Assembly (NCBI GenBank): GCA_026388315.1
Contig: JAPLKA010000055.1
Span: 124,001 to 188,000, forward strand
Direction of reading: 5' to 3'
Length of the DNA stretch: 64,000 nucleotides
Source of the DNA: Pseudomonadota bacterium
Lineage (GTDB): Bacteria; Desulfobacterota; Syntrophorhabdia; Syntrophorhabdales; Syntrophorhabdaceae
Shown: piece by piece, positions 55,671-62,920 of the stretch
How positions within the stretch are numbered: the stretch's first letter is position 1
Layout: each line of letters begins with the position of its first letter
Translations under genes and position numbers: made by a program
Notes under the pieces: generated by a model
Databases searched by the model: none
Told to the model about the DNA's origin: nothing
Seen by the model: only the letters and a program-made list of their open reading frames with translations

Positions 55671-55680
55671 CTTTAATCTC
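55626..55680 (+). repeat. Left attachment-site repeat (attL, in tRNA-Phe)
   Basis: Covers the anticodon region through the 3' end of tRNA-Phe plus 10 flanking nt. It is identical to 59851-59905; the bases on either side differ. Confidence 0.9.
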
Positions 55681-55681
55681 A

Positions 55682-56020
55682 TTAAGTTCCTCTTTTATCT
55701 TCTTCCTTTTGGACGATTCCCTTCAACCTTTTTACTGCAAGTCGGTACACTTCTTCTTTGTCTCTTCTTCCTATACCAACAATCTCGACGACTTCAATCT
55801 GCTCTCCAATGAGGTGATACACAATCCTGTAGGCTTTCTTTGCCACATATATTTTGTAATAGCCGGTAAGGTCAAGGCCGAATTTATTTCCCAGCGGGTT
55901 CCCAAGGAAAGGGTTTTCCTGTAAGGCAATAGCCTTTTTTATAACCTGAGTCCTGATTGATTTATCGAGGCCTTTGAGGTCATTATGGGCATCTTTTGTA
56001 AATATGACTTTATAGGCCAT
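55682..56020 (-). CDS. RelE/ParE-family toxin
   Basis: A 112-residue protein with the RelE fold signature: YKVIFTKDAHNDLKGLDKSI, then LGNKFGLDLTGYYKIYV and AYRIVYHLIGEQIEVVEIVGIGRR. RelE toxins cut mRNA at the ribosome; ParE members poison gyrase, and sequence alone does not separate them here. It overlaps the antitoxin gene by 11 nt and its stop lies immediately inside the left att repeat. Confidence 0.9.
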   Translation of the reverse strand: MAYKVIFTKDAHNDLKGLDKSIRTQVIKKAIALQENPFLGNPLGNKFGLDLTGYYKIYVAKKAYRIVYHLIGEQIEVVEIVGIGRRDKEEVYRLAVKRLKGIVQKEEDKRGT

Positions 56021-56294
56021 AACGTTCCCTTATTTCTTCAAGGGTTACGCTCTGAGAAGAATCATGGTGTTTCATGCGTTGTTGTACCATCTCATATATC
56101 TCGAAGTGCTCAAGAACCTCTTCCAGCTCTTTTAAGGTAGAATATTCATCAGGCGATACCATAACGGCTGCAACCTCATTATTTCTCAGAACAAAGAGCG
56201 GTTCTTTCGTATCCGAGACGTCACGCAACTTTTGGGTAAGTTCTCTCTGTAGTCGGGTTACGGAAATCATCTTGTTCGTGTTAACCAGCATCAT
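56010..56294 (-). CDS. Phd/YefM-type antitoxin
   Basis: A 94-residue protein with the Phd/YefM N-terminal DNA-binding start (ISVTRLQRELTQKL), VLRNNEVAAVMVSPDEYSTL in the middle and an acidic C-terminal tail that should wrap the toxin. ATG 56294 has GGAGGTG upstream; the frame is open further but without a ribosome site. It is coupled to the toxin by an 11-nt overlap. Confidence 0.9.
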   Translation of the reverse strand: MMLVNTNKMISVTRLQRELTQKLRDVSDTKEPLFVLRNNEVAAVMVSPDEYSTLKELEEVLEHFEIYEMVQQRMKHHDSSQSVTLEEIRERYGL

Positions 56295-56353
56295 TACACC
56301 TCCATATATAATTACTATTATACATGGAATAATATGTATGTCAAGGGGTATCT

Positions 56354-56479
56354 TCACTTGAGTTTCCTGACTGCCTTGGTAATCGCAGGTTCACTGACTT
56401 TAAAATATCGTGAACGTGATGCTTGGGTTGCTCCGCTTGATAACATTTCTTTTAATTCATCGAGATTGATTCTTCCCAT
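56354..56479 (-). CDS. 41-residue HTH-like protein
   Basis: The peptide runs MGRINLDELKEMLSSGATQA and continues SRSRYFKVSEPAITKAVRKLK, a helix-turn-helix of the Ner/phage-regulator kind. ATG 56479 is nine nt after AGGAG; an ATG three codons upstream lies too close to it. It is followed by the antitoxin gene and is a likely small regulator of the unit. Confidence 0.7.
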   Translation of the reverse strand: MGRINLDELKEMLSSGATQASRSRYFKVSEPAITKAVRKLK

Positions 56480-56499
56480 TAATGACATCTCCTTTCTGT

Positions 56500-56535
56500 T
56501 CACCTTTTATGTGGAATCTTTTGAACATTTGCCAT
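56500..56535 (-). CDS. 11-residue leader peptide-like gene
   Basis: ATG 56535 follows AAGGAGG by seven nt and encodes MANVQKIPHKR before TGA. It lies between the palindromic operator and the HTH gene. It may be a leader or the start of a deleted gene. Confidence 0.45.
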   Translation of the reverse strand: MANVQKIPHKR

Positions 56536-56546
56536 TATCGTGCCTC

Positions 56547-56568
56547 CTTACCGTATCGTTACGGTAAG
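56547..56568. promoter_or_regulatory. 22-bp palindromic operator candidate
   Basis: CTTACCGT and ACGGTAAG are perfect inverted arms around ATCGTT. The site sits directly upstream of the leader, HTH and antitoxin genes. Its position over the ribosome site or promoter suggests autorepression. Confidence 0.6.
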
Positions 56569-56652
56569 TAAACGATAGTTTTATTGCTTTGGTCTATGGA
56601 ATCAAAAAGCGGGGTTTTTCAGGCACAAAGTTATATTAATGATTGTGGTAGT

Positions 56653-57549
56653 TTAGCGGTTATACGAAGCGAAGCGGCTATAAATACGATATATTTCTGT
56701 TAAGTTTTCAATGTTGATATTTTTATCTTCGGACACTTTGTTAATGGCCTCGTCTAATGGAAGCATTGGACAATTAAAATTGTAATCCGGGTAAATATAT
56801 GCTTCATGACGATAGTGAGGAAAAGAAATTGCCCCTGTTGTTAGTAGTTCAACTTGCCAATAAAGGGATAGTTCCCTAAGAAATTGTTCTTTATATTTTT
56901 TAGAAATGGTTATGCCTTTTGTCGGGAAAAAATATTCAAACCTCAAATTTGCCTCTGTGGTTTTTACATCGTCTTCCAGTGCTTTTAGCCCATAATATAT
57001 TTTCTGAAAGGCATCCCAGCCTTTGCAAGAGATACCCAGTTTTTTATAATCTTCTCTCGTCAGATTATTTATAGCCTCTTCAACAGTAAGCCCTTTCAGC
57101 CTCGCATCTTCAATGTATCGGTAAACTACCAAGTTATCAAAGTCATAGCCAACACCGGGATTGCCTCGGCTATCGATATATGCTGTAAATAGCTTTTTTA
57201 ATTTAGCTTTAGATTGTTTTGTGCCTTCGGCCTTCCATTTCTCAATCTGCTTAATTACCCACGATTGGTCTTGATTCTGACCAGCAACGTTGTTATCCGA
57301 ATAGCAAGTTAAAATCCCGGTGTCAATTTTCCACACTTCCCGGAAACAATGTTCGTTACTTTTCACAAATTCATAGATAGCGTTCTCATCACCGGCAAGA
57401 AACCTCTCTTGATAATGCAACGATTGTTCTATAAATCGTGTTACCCTGTACGCCTCCAAGTCGGCTTCGCTGTATAATGCCCAGCCTTCGGGTAGTTCGG
57501 GATAATAGTTCTTGATGGTAAAACGAGGGTCTTTCTTCTTCTTTGCCAT
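56653..57549 (-). CDS. Island protein of unknown function
   Basis: A 298-residue soluble protein, Lys- and Tyr-rich (KKKKDPRFTIKNYYPELPEG, SLHYQERFLAGDENAIYEF, LTREDYKKLGISCKGWDAF, FPTKGITISKKYKEQFL). No signal peptide, helix bundle or known motif is visible. An AGGGG ribosome site precedes the ATG. As island cargo with a toxin-antitoxin unit it could be a defence or stress gene, but nothing in the sequence shows it. Confidence 0.65.
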   Translation of the reverse strand: MAKKKKDPRFTIKNYYPELPEGWALYSEADLEAYRVTRFIEQSLHYQERFLAGDENAIYEFVKSNEHCFREVWKIDTGILTCYSDNNVAGQNQDQSWVIKQIEKWKAEGTKQSKAKLKKLFTAYIDSRGNPGVGYDFDNLVVYRYIEDARLKGLTVEEAINNLTREDYKKLGISCKGWDAFQKIYYGLKALEDDVKTTEANLRFEYFFPTKGITISKKYKEQFLRELSLYWQVELLTTGAISFPHYRHEAYIYPDYNFNCPMLPLDEAINKVSEDKNINIENLTEIYRIYSRFASYNR

Positions 57550-57741
57550 TTACGTTCTGCCCCTTTAGCAGTTCCTTTTTTATTCAAGGAAAAGGCGGGC
57601 AAGGTTCCCGTCCTTGTCACTTGGCCTGGCTATCTTTTGAAATTTCTATGCTTGCAATTTCAAAAACATCAATGAGTTCTTACCTCTCATCCATGCCCGC
57701 GATAGGTGCGTTCAGGATTGTACAAACAAGGTAATTTTCGC

Positions 57742-59094
57742 TTAACGGCAATCCCCCTTCCTTTTTGCCAATTCGTATAACTTGCAATCCCCCAAACTAC
57801 ACGCCTTTTGAGCGTCACTGCATCCACGGGTGGTATTGCCCATAAGCAAATATGCATACCCCCTGTTGTTATATGCCCCGGCATCATCTGGGTTGAGACG
57901 GATAGCCTCGTTGTAATCTTCTATTGCTCGCTGGGGTTGGCGGAGTTTCAAGTATGCATTCCCTCGATTATAGTATGCATTGGCATTGTCCGGTTTGAGA
58001 CGGATGGACTCATTAAAATCCTCGATTGCTCTCTGGTGCTGACCAAGGCCATGGTATGCATTCCCTCGGTTTAAGTAGGCAGCGGCATAATCCGGTTTGA
58101 GACGGATAGCCTCGTTAAAGTCTTGAATTGCCCGCTGGTGCTGACCAAGCTTCCCGTATGCTGACCCCCGGTTGGAGTATGCAATCGCAACGTCAGGTTT
58201 GAGGCGAATGGACTCGTTGAAATCTGTAATTGACTGCTGGTACTGACCGAGACTCAAGTATGCCAACCCCCGGTTGTAGTATGCCTTGGCATCATCAGGT
58301 TCAAGCCGGACAGCCTCGTTACAATCTTCAATTGCATGCTGGTGCTGACCAAGGGCGCTGTATGCTACCCCCCGGTTGTTGTACGCCACGGCAAAGTCAG
58401 GTTTGAGGCGGATGGCATTATTCAGGTATTCAATAGCTTTTTTGGGGTTAGAGAATTTTTCGTCCTGCCAGAGTGCTGAGGCTTTATAAAACCAGTCCAC
58501 CGCTGTGAGCCCCTGGGATGCCTCCTGAAATTGCCTCTTCAAATCGTCGCTGCTTTTGTTCTGTGCCATTAGGCGCAGGTTTTCCACTTCCAGTTTAGTT
58601 ATCTTGTCCAGATATTCCTTCTCTTTTATCCTGGCCTGATTGAGGTCATTCAGGTGTTTTCTGTCTTCCAAAAGTTTCTTGACTCTCGCTTCCAGAAAGG
58701 ACGTATCAACAACCACTTCGACCACGACTTCAATGCCTTTGACGTTCCCGCTGACATAGTTCTTTTCTGATACAACCTCAGTTTTCAAGACACCTGCCGA
58801 CAAGGCGAGAATCTCATCTTTCTCTACACGAAAGTCTTTAACAACAGCGAGACTTTCCACGTAAACCCCTGCCTTTTCCAAGGCTTCACGTTTTGCTCTT
58901 GCTACTGCGGCAATACGTGCATCATCGGCTGACCTACTGCCTCCGAATTGTTCTTTGACGGTGCGGGTGATGGTTTGAATCTCTCCCCTGACAGGGAAAG
59001 GGATAAGGCTCAGCATAACCGCCATGATAACAGCAAAACAGAAGAAGGAACATACCTGAATAGTTGGAATATACTTTGAAACTGTACTTCTCAT
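57742..59094 (-). CDS. Periplasmic TPR protein
   Basis: A 450-residue protein: signal peptide (CFAVIMAVMLSLIPFPVRG), an LPP20/FlgT-like N-terminal domain (DDARIAAVARAKREALEKAG), a coiled-coil stretch (about 145-185) and seven TPR units of 34 residues (unit type AIEDFNEAIRLKPDYAAAYL). The TPRs are highly alike at DNA level, a sign of recent duplication. A scaffold role is likely. A Cys-containing tail follows. Confidence 0.85.
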   Translation of the reverse strand: MRSTVSKYIPTIQVCSFFCFAVIMAVMLSLIPFPVRGEIQTITRTVKEQFGGSRSADDARIAAVARAKREALEKAGVYVESLAVVKDFRVEKDEILALSAGVLKTEVVSEKNYVSGNVKGIEVVVEVVVDTSFLEARVKKLLEDRKHLNDLNQARIKEKEYLDKITKLEVENLRLMAQNKSSDDLKRQFQEASQGLTAVDWFYKASALWQDEKFSNPKKAIEYLNNAIRLKPDFAVAYNNRGVAYSALGQHQHAIEDCNEAVRLEPDDAKAYYNRGLAYLSLGQYQQSITDFNESIRLKPDVAIAYSNRGSAYGKLGQHQRAIQDFNEAIRLKPDYAAAYLNRGNAYHGLGQHQRAIEDFNESIRLKPDNANAYYNRGNAYLKLRQPQRAIEDYNEAIRLNPDDAGAYNNRGYAYLLMGNTTRGCSDAQKACSLGDCKLYELAKRKGDCR

Positions 59095-59143
59095 ATCGCC
59101 CCCCGTGCATCCCTATTTATTTAAGGGTTCCGGCCTTGTCGCT

Positions 59144-59578
59144 CTACAGAAGCATCCCTTGAATATATTTTACACCTGTTTCGTCATTTTTCCGTTCACT
59201 TTTTAATTCAATGAAGAAATTAATTTTATTTTTTCTCAGCTTGTATTGGTCAAAAATGATTGCAGCGATAATACCAACAATGATTACGACCGCAATAATG
59301 TTAATAGTGTTTTCGTTAAAACTATATGGAGAAGCTGCAATTGTTGGAACCGAAGCAGTAACTGGCGCTGAAACATCTGCTGAGCGCTTTGAGGTTAACA
59401 CCCATACTACAATCATAAAAATAACAAAAAGAATGGCGGCTGCAATTGCTAACATTACGGCCCCGATTAATAACAAACCCAGCAGTTTACGTGCAGTTTC
59501 ATTGGCAAGAACAAGGATGAGAAGGAGTATGGCGATAATGTAAATCATGGCTCCCATCCAAATATTTTCAAATGGCAC
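59144..59578 (-). CDS. Small membrane protein of unknown function
   Basis: A 144-residue protein with an N-terminal helix (MIYIIAILLLILVLANETA), a second helix (LAIAAAILFVIFMIVVWVL), a Ser/Pro/Thr linker and a third (IIAVVIIVGIIAAIIFDQY). No family recognised. ATG ten codons in (MIYII) could be the start. 49 nt before the TPR gene, so perhaps co-transcribed. Confidence 0.7.
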   Translation of the reverse strand: MPFENIWMGAMIYIIAILLLILVLANETARKLLGLLLIGAVMLAIAAAILFVIFMIVVWVLTSKRSADVSAPVTASVPTIAASPYSFNENTINIIAVVIIVGIIAAIIFDQYKLRKNKINFFIELKSERKNDETGVKYIQGMLL

Positions 59579-59649
59579 CTCTTTATTTCATCTTACAACA
59601 CGAAACGATGTACTTCAATCTTTTCATTGTATTACACCCTATAATATCT

Positions 59650-59682
59650 ATAAGAAAACCCCGCCTATTTCTAAGCGGGGCC
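59650..59682 (-). terminator. Rho-independent terminator, orphan
   Basis: On the minus strand the stem CCCCGC/GCGGGG (59659-59680) is followed by TTTTCTT, a good terminator. The only minus-strand sequence just before it is the 64-codon frame from the att repeat, so the gene it once served, possibly the integrase, may be lost. Confidence 0.65.
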
Positions 59683-59850
59683 TTGTGTGTTGCCGATATT
59701 TTTATGTGCCTAAAATGTGCCCAAGCCTACCAAAAACCACCTCATTTTGACTCACGGCAACCAAAAGAGAAAAATTCACATTCTCTTTTAATATTATCAA
59801 ATTATCAATCATTTCAAAAAGGTTAACACCTTGAAAATATTGACTTTTCA

Positions 59851-59905
59851 GGACTGAAAATCCCCGTGTCGGCGGTTCAATTCCGTCCCTCGGCACTTTA
59901 ATCTC
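59851..59905 (+). repeat. Right attachment-site repeat (attR, tRNA-Phe fragment)
   Basis: An exact copy of 55626-55680 lacking the 5' half of the tRNA, so it cannot make a functional tRNA. It marks the right end of the island. Confidence 0.9.
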
Positions 59906-59991
59906 TAAGGGTCAAATTCCCCGAAGCTGGCTTCGAATAACATGTCTGACTGCAACTCTTTTTTCAATAATATCTTTTATGCAGCATCACG

Positions 59992-60130
59992 TTACGGTTC
60001 TCTGCTCTTATAAACAACATGGACAATAAGGAGCAGTTTTTTCATTGCCGCAATAACTGCCCTCCCGGAAGAAGTTGTTAAAACTGTTTTAACGATTGGT
60101 GAAATTGTCGTAAAGTCAATAATGGCGGTA
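59992..60130 (-). pseudogene. Possible IS110-family transposase C-terminal remnant
   Basis: A fragment ending SSGRAVIAAMKKLLLIVHVVY then KSREP resembles the last helix of IS110 transposases (ALVAVMRKLLVI-type). Only about 46 codons lie outside the HD-domain gene. No other part of the element is seen. The match is weak. Confidence 0.35.
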
Positions 60131-61339
60131 TCACCCTGCAACAGCAGAATTTGCTTCAAGGTCTGCATAAATCCTGTCAAATTCGATCCCTGCAATTATC
60201 CTGTTTTTGTATTTCCCTCTTATCGATGCCTTTGCTTCGTTCAATTCCTTTGATTTTACACCGTTTTCCAGCGCCAGGTAAGCCTCTGTGAAGGCAGAGA
60301 GTTCGTCTACAGCCTTTATGAGTTCTCCATCACGGGGATTACAGGAATCTGAGTTATAACGGTCCGATATCTCATCGGAACTTGCACGGCTTGTTTCACC
60401 GTTTATTGTCACGATACTGCTGAATTCATCTTCGGTGAACATCTTCATTTCCTGATGCCACTTATCAGGAATAAGGCCGTATACCTCTTTTTCCATCTGC
60501 TCTTTTTCATATTCTTTAATGAGTTCATCCAAACCCTCAATAGAACGTTTCACCGGAGAGATGATGTCTCTTGTGAGGACCTCAGGGAGGTCATGGAATA
60601 ATCCGGTGAAATAGTTGTTGACGCATCGACGGGTGCAGGAGCCGATCTCCTGCGTGAGGAGGTATGACAGGATTGCCACAATAAGCATATGCCCTAATAC
60701 CGATATGCGGGGATTCATGTTCACATAGTTCCAGCGCAACTGGAATCTCAACTGACCGCAGAGGTCAATGAAGTTCCTGTATCGTGGATAGAGGGCAAGC
60801 TGCTGGATTCCCTTCAGGTCATAGTACTTTTCCTGCCTTTCCTGGAGGAGGTCCTTTATCTTCGGTATTTCATATCCTCCCGGGTTTGCCCTCTCGATAA
60901 TGTCAAACTCCCAGCGGGTAGCATAAAAATGGGAGGCGCTCAGGATTTTCTTGTTGATTGTATCATCCGTTGTCGAGAAATACCCTTTGAACCTCTCCAC
61001 AAAACCTTCCCCCAATGGAAATATGACAGTTTCAAGCTGATGAAAAACCCATGCATTCAGTTTATCATATCGGGTATGGTTCTCTTTTATCCTGTTGAAT
61101 ATCTGGGGCTTCAGATCTGTAATGACGATACGCTGAAGAAATTCGAAGAAGCCGCCTTCGATAACTTCCAGCCAGTTGAATCCTTTTTCCCCTTCCTCAA
61201 ATTTTCCGAGAAAATATGCAATCATCATCTTATGCGCCTGTTTGTCGAGCTCCCTCAATTCAACAGGCCGTATTTTATCGTTCCACCGCTGCATGACGGC
61301 AGCGTTGTAAAGCTTAAGGATGAGATATCTGCTAATCAC
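60131..61339 (-). CDS. HD-domain phosphohydrolase-like protein
   Basis: A 402-residue soluble protein. The HD signature is FHDLPEVLTRD (about 255-265), with an upstream His-containing helix (VLGHMLIVAILSYLL) that could complete the metal site, close to YfbR/HDDC2 5'-nucleotidases. The N-terminal half is a long helical domain unlike those short enzymes. Starts at GTG with GGGGG upstream. Confidence 0.8.
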   Translation of the reverse strand: MISRYLILKLYNAAVMQRWNDKIRPVELRELDKQAHKMMIAYFLGKFEEGEKGFNWLEVIEGGFFEFLQRIVITDLKPQIFNRIKENHTRYDKLNAWVFHQLETVIFPLGEGFVERFKGYFSTTDDTINKKILSASHFYATRWEFDIIERANPGGYEIPKIKDLLQERQEKYYDLKGIQQLALYPRYRNFIDLCGQLRFQLRWNYVNMNPRISVLGHMLIVAILSYLLTQEIGSCTRRCVNNYFTGLFHDLPEVLTRDIISPVKRSIEGLDELIKEYEKEQMEKEVYGLIPDKWHQEMKMFTEDEFSSIVTINGETSRASSDEISDRYNSDSCNPRDGELIKAVDELSAFTEAYLALENGVKSKELNEAKASIRGKYKNRIIAGIEFDRIYADLEANSAVAG

Positions 61340-61465
61340 TGTTACCCCCTTTATTTTATCCCGGTCACTTTTATTTCTTTAATCTTCTAAAACATTACTC
61401 CATGATGCGGTGAGAGTAAACAATTTTACATTGTAACTTACCTGTACAATAATCAAAAATTATTG

Positions 61466-61524
61466 TTGACACGAATCGTGCCATTGTATAAACTGAACAT
61501 GTATTCACATGAACGATTGTTCAT
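61466..61524 (+). promoter_or_regulatory. Promoter and TetR-type operator of the efflux operon
   Basis: TTGACA at 61466 and a TATAAA-type -10 (61487-61492; spacing 15, or 17 if TAAACT) point to the tolC-like gene. ATGAAC and GTTCAT (61509-61524) make a dyad around GATT, like operators of AcrR/TetR regulators. CACGA-A-TCGTG inside the spacer is a second small dyad. Confidence 0.5.
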
Positions 61525-61637
61525 ATATATCGAGATGAAAAGGGCTGGTGTTATTTTGAAAATTTGCCGTAACTGTGGTATAAATGAACTGTTTCGATGT
61601 GAATCTGACATGAAAAGGGTCCCAGTCTAACATATTG

Positions 61638-62918
61638 ATGAAAAAAAACCTCTTTATCTGTATTATCTTCTTTGCCCTTTCCCTTATATCTTCCCATTCT
61701 TATTCAATAACCCTCGATGAGGCAGTCAAGAGGGCAATCGATGTTTCTTATCCCATAAAAGAGCAGAAAGAGACCGTTAAAAGAACGGAATTTTCATATA
61801 TTTCTTCCATTGACCCGTTTCTGCCAACCGTCACCATCCAGACAGGATATACGCGCTATTTGTACGGAGCACCGGTTACTTACACGTCAGGGTTCACGCC
61901 CCTTGTCAACAATGAATTTTACAATGCTACAGGTGCTATCTCCTACAGGTTATTTGATGGTGGACTGAGATATGCACAAAGGCAAGGCTCGTTTTCCCTT
62001 ATGGGCAGGGAGAAGGAGAAACTGCAAGGTATCAGGAATGATGTCTTGTTTAATATCAGGGCAGCTTTTTTCACGGCATTGGGCAAAAGGGTTGTTGTTG
62101 AGAAAAGGAACGAGGCATATGAAACAACCAAAAAATTATATGATTTGACAAAGGCCCGATTTACAGAGGGAATAGTCAGAAAAAGCGATGTATTGCAGGC
62201 GGAGGTAAGGGTTACATCTTCAAAGATCGATGTGGTCGATGCAGTAACTGATTACGAGAAATCGATGGAGGACCTGAAATCCCTTCTTTTGATAGAGCCT
62301 GATGAAAAACATGATGTTGAAGGGTTACTCGAAGCGCCGCAATTCCAGGAAAGCTATCAGAGTCTGACAGAAAAGGCTATTAAAACGAGGCCCGATGTTA
62401 CTTACCAGTTAAAGGAAATAGACCGTTTAACCAGCGTGTATAAGGAAAAGAAAAGCAACTGGTGGCCGAAGATTGATGTTGGCTTACAACAGGCGAGACA
62501 GGATACTTCATTTTTCCCCAATGGCAGAGAAGATACGGTTATGCTGAATTTTAGCTACCCTCTCTTTGATGGTGTTGGAAGATATTACAATATGGAAGGC
62601 GCCCAAAAGGATGTTAATGCTGCGAAATACAAGCTTGAAGAAATAAAGAGAAATGTGAAGCTTGATATCATAAAGGCGTACAAGGATTTTGATTTGAGTC
62701 TTGAGAACATCAGGATGTATACCGAACTGTTAAGAGAAGCGACAAGCAACTTTAACCAGGCTCTTGGTGAGTACAAGGCAGGGAAAGGCGATATTCTCAC
62801 ACTTATTCAGGCAGAAAAGGATTGGGCAAAGGCAAAAGAGAATCTTGTTGTGTCAATGTATAAATCAAATAATGCCCTTGCTTACCTTCAGAAAGTATCC
62901 TATTCAGACGGGAATTAA
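61638..62918 (+). CDS. TolC-family outer-membrane efflux protein
   Basis: A 426-residue protein with signal peptide (FICIIFFALSLISSHSYS) and the duplicated helical hairpins of outer-membrane efflux channels (ITLDEAVKRAIDVSYPIKEQ, FTEGIVRKSDVLQAEVRV, YKAGKGDILTLIQAEKDW). It would be the exit duct for a pump. ATG 61638 is preferred over the TTG before it. The adaptor gene follows after two nt. Confidence 0.92.
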   Translation: MKKNLFICIIFFALSLISSHSYSITLDEAVKRAIDVSYPIKEQKETVKRTEFSYISSIDPFLPTVTIQTGYTRYLYGAPVTYTSGFTPLVNNEFYNATGAISYRLFDGGLRYAQRQGSFSLMGREKEKLQGIRNDVLFNIRAAFFTALGKRVVVEKRNEAYETTKKLYDLTKARFTEGIVRKSDVLQAEVRVTSSKIDVVDAVTDYEKSMEDLKSLLLIEPDEKHDVEGLLEAPQFQESYQSLTEKAIKTRPDVTYQLKEIDRLTSVYKEKKSNWWPKIDVGLQQARQDTSFFPNGREDTVMLNFSYPLFDGVGRYYNMEGAQKDVNAAKYKLEEIKRNVKLDIIKAYKDFDLSLENIRMYTELLREATSNFNQALGEYKAGKGDILTLIQAEKDWAKAKENLVVSMYKSNNALAYLQKVSYSDGN

Positions 62919-62920
62919 CT

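Larger units (their letters stand above)
55626..59905. mobile_element. 4.2-kb genomic island integrated at tRNA-Phe, no integrase
   Basis: The 55 nt at 55626-55680 recur perfectly at 59851-59905. The left copy completes the tRNA; the right copy is only its 3' fragment. This is the classic product of tyrosine-recombinase integration at a tRNA. Contents, all minus strand: toxin and antitoxin genes, a 41-codon HTH gene, a 298-residue unknown protein, a TPR protein and a membrane protein. No integrase or excisionase is present, so the island was either mobilised in trans or has lost its integrase. Confidence 0.85.

Noticed and set aside
59702-59896. 64-codon frame starting MPRDGIEPPTRGFS
   Set aside because: Its N-terminus is the antisense of the tRNA-Phe fragment, a well-known source of false genes; there is no ribosome site. 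It is noted only because a terminator follows it.
61534-61629. 31-codon frame with CRNCG and a further Cys upstream of the tolC-like gene
   Set aside because: Too short, no ribosome site, incomplete zinc-ribbon pattern; treated as leader sequence.
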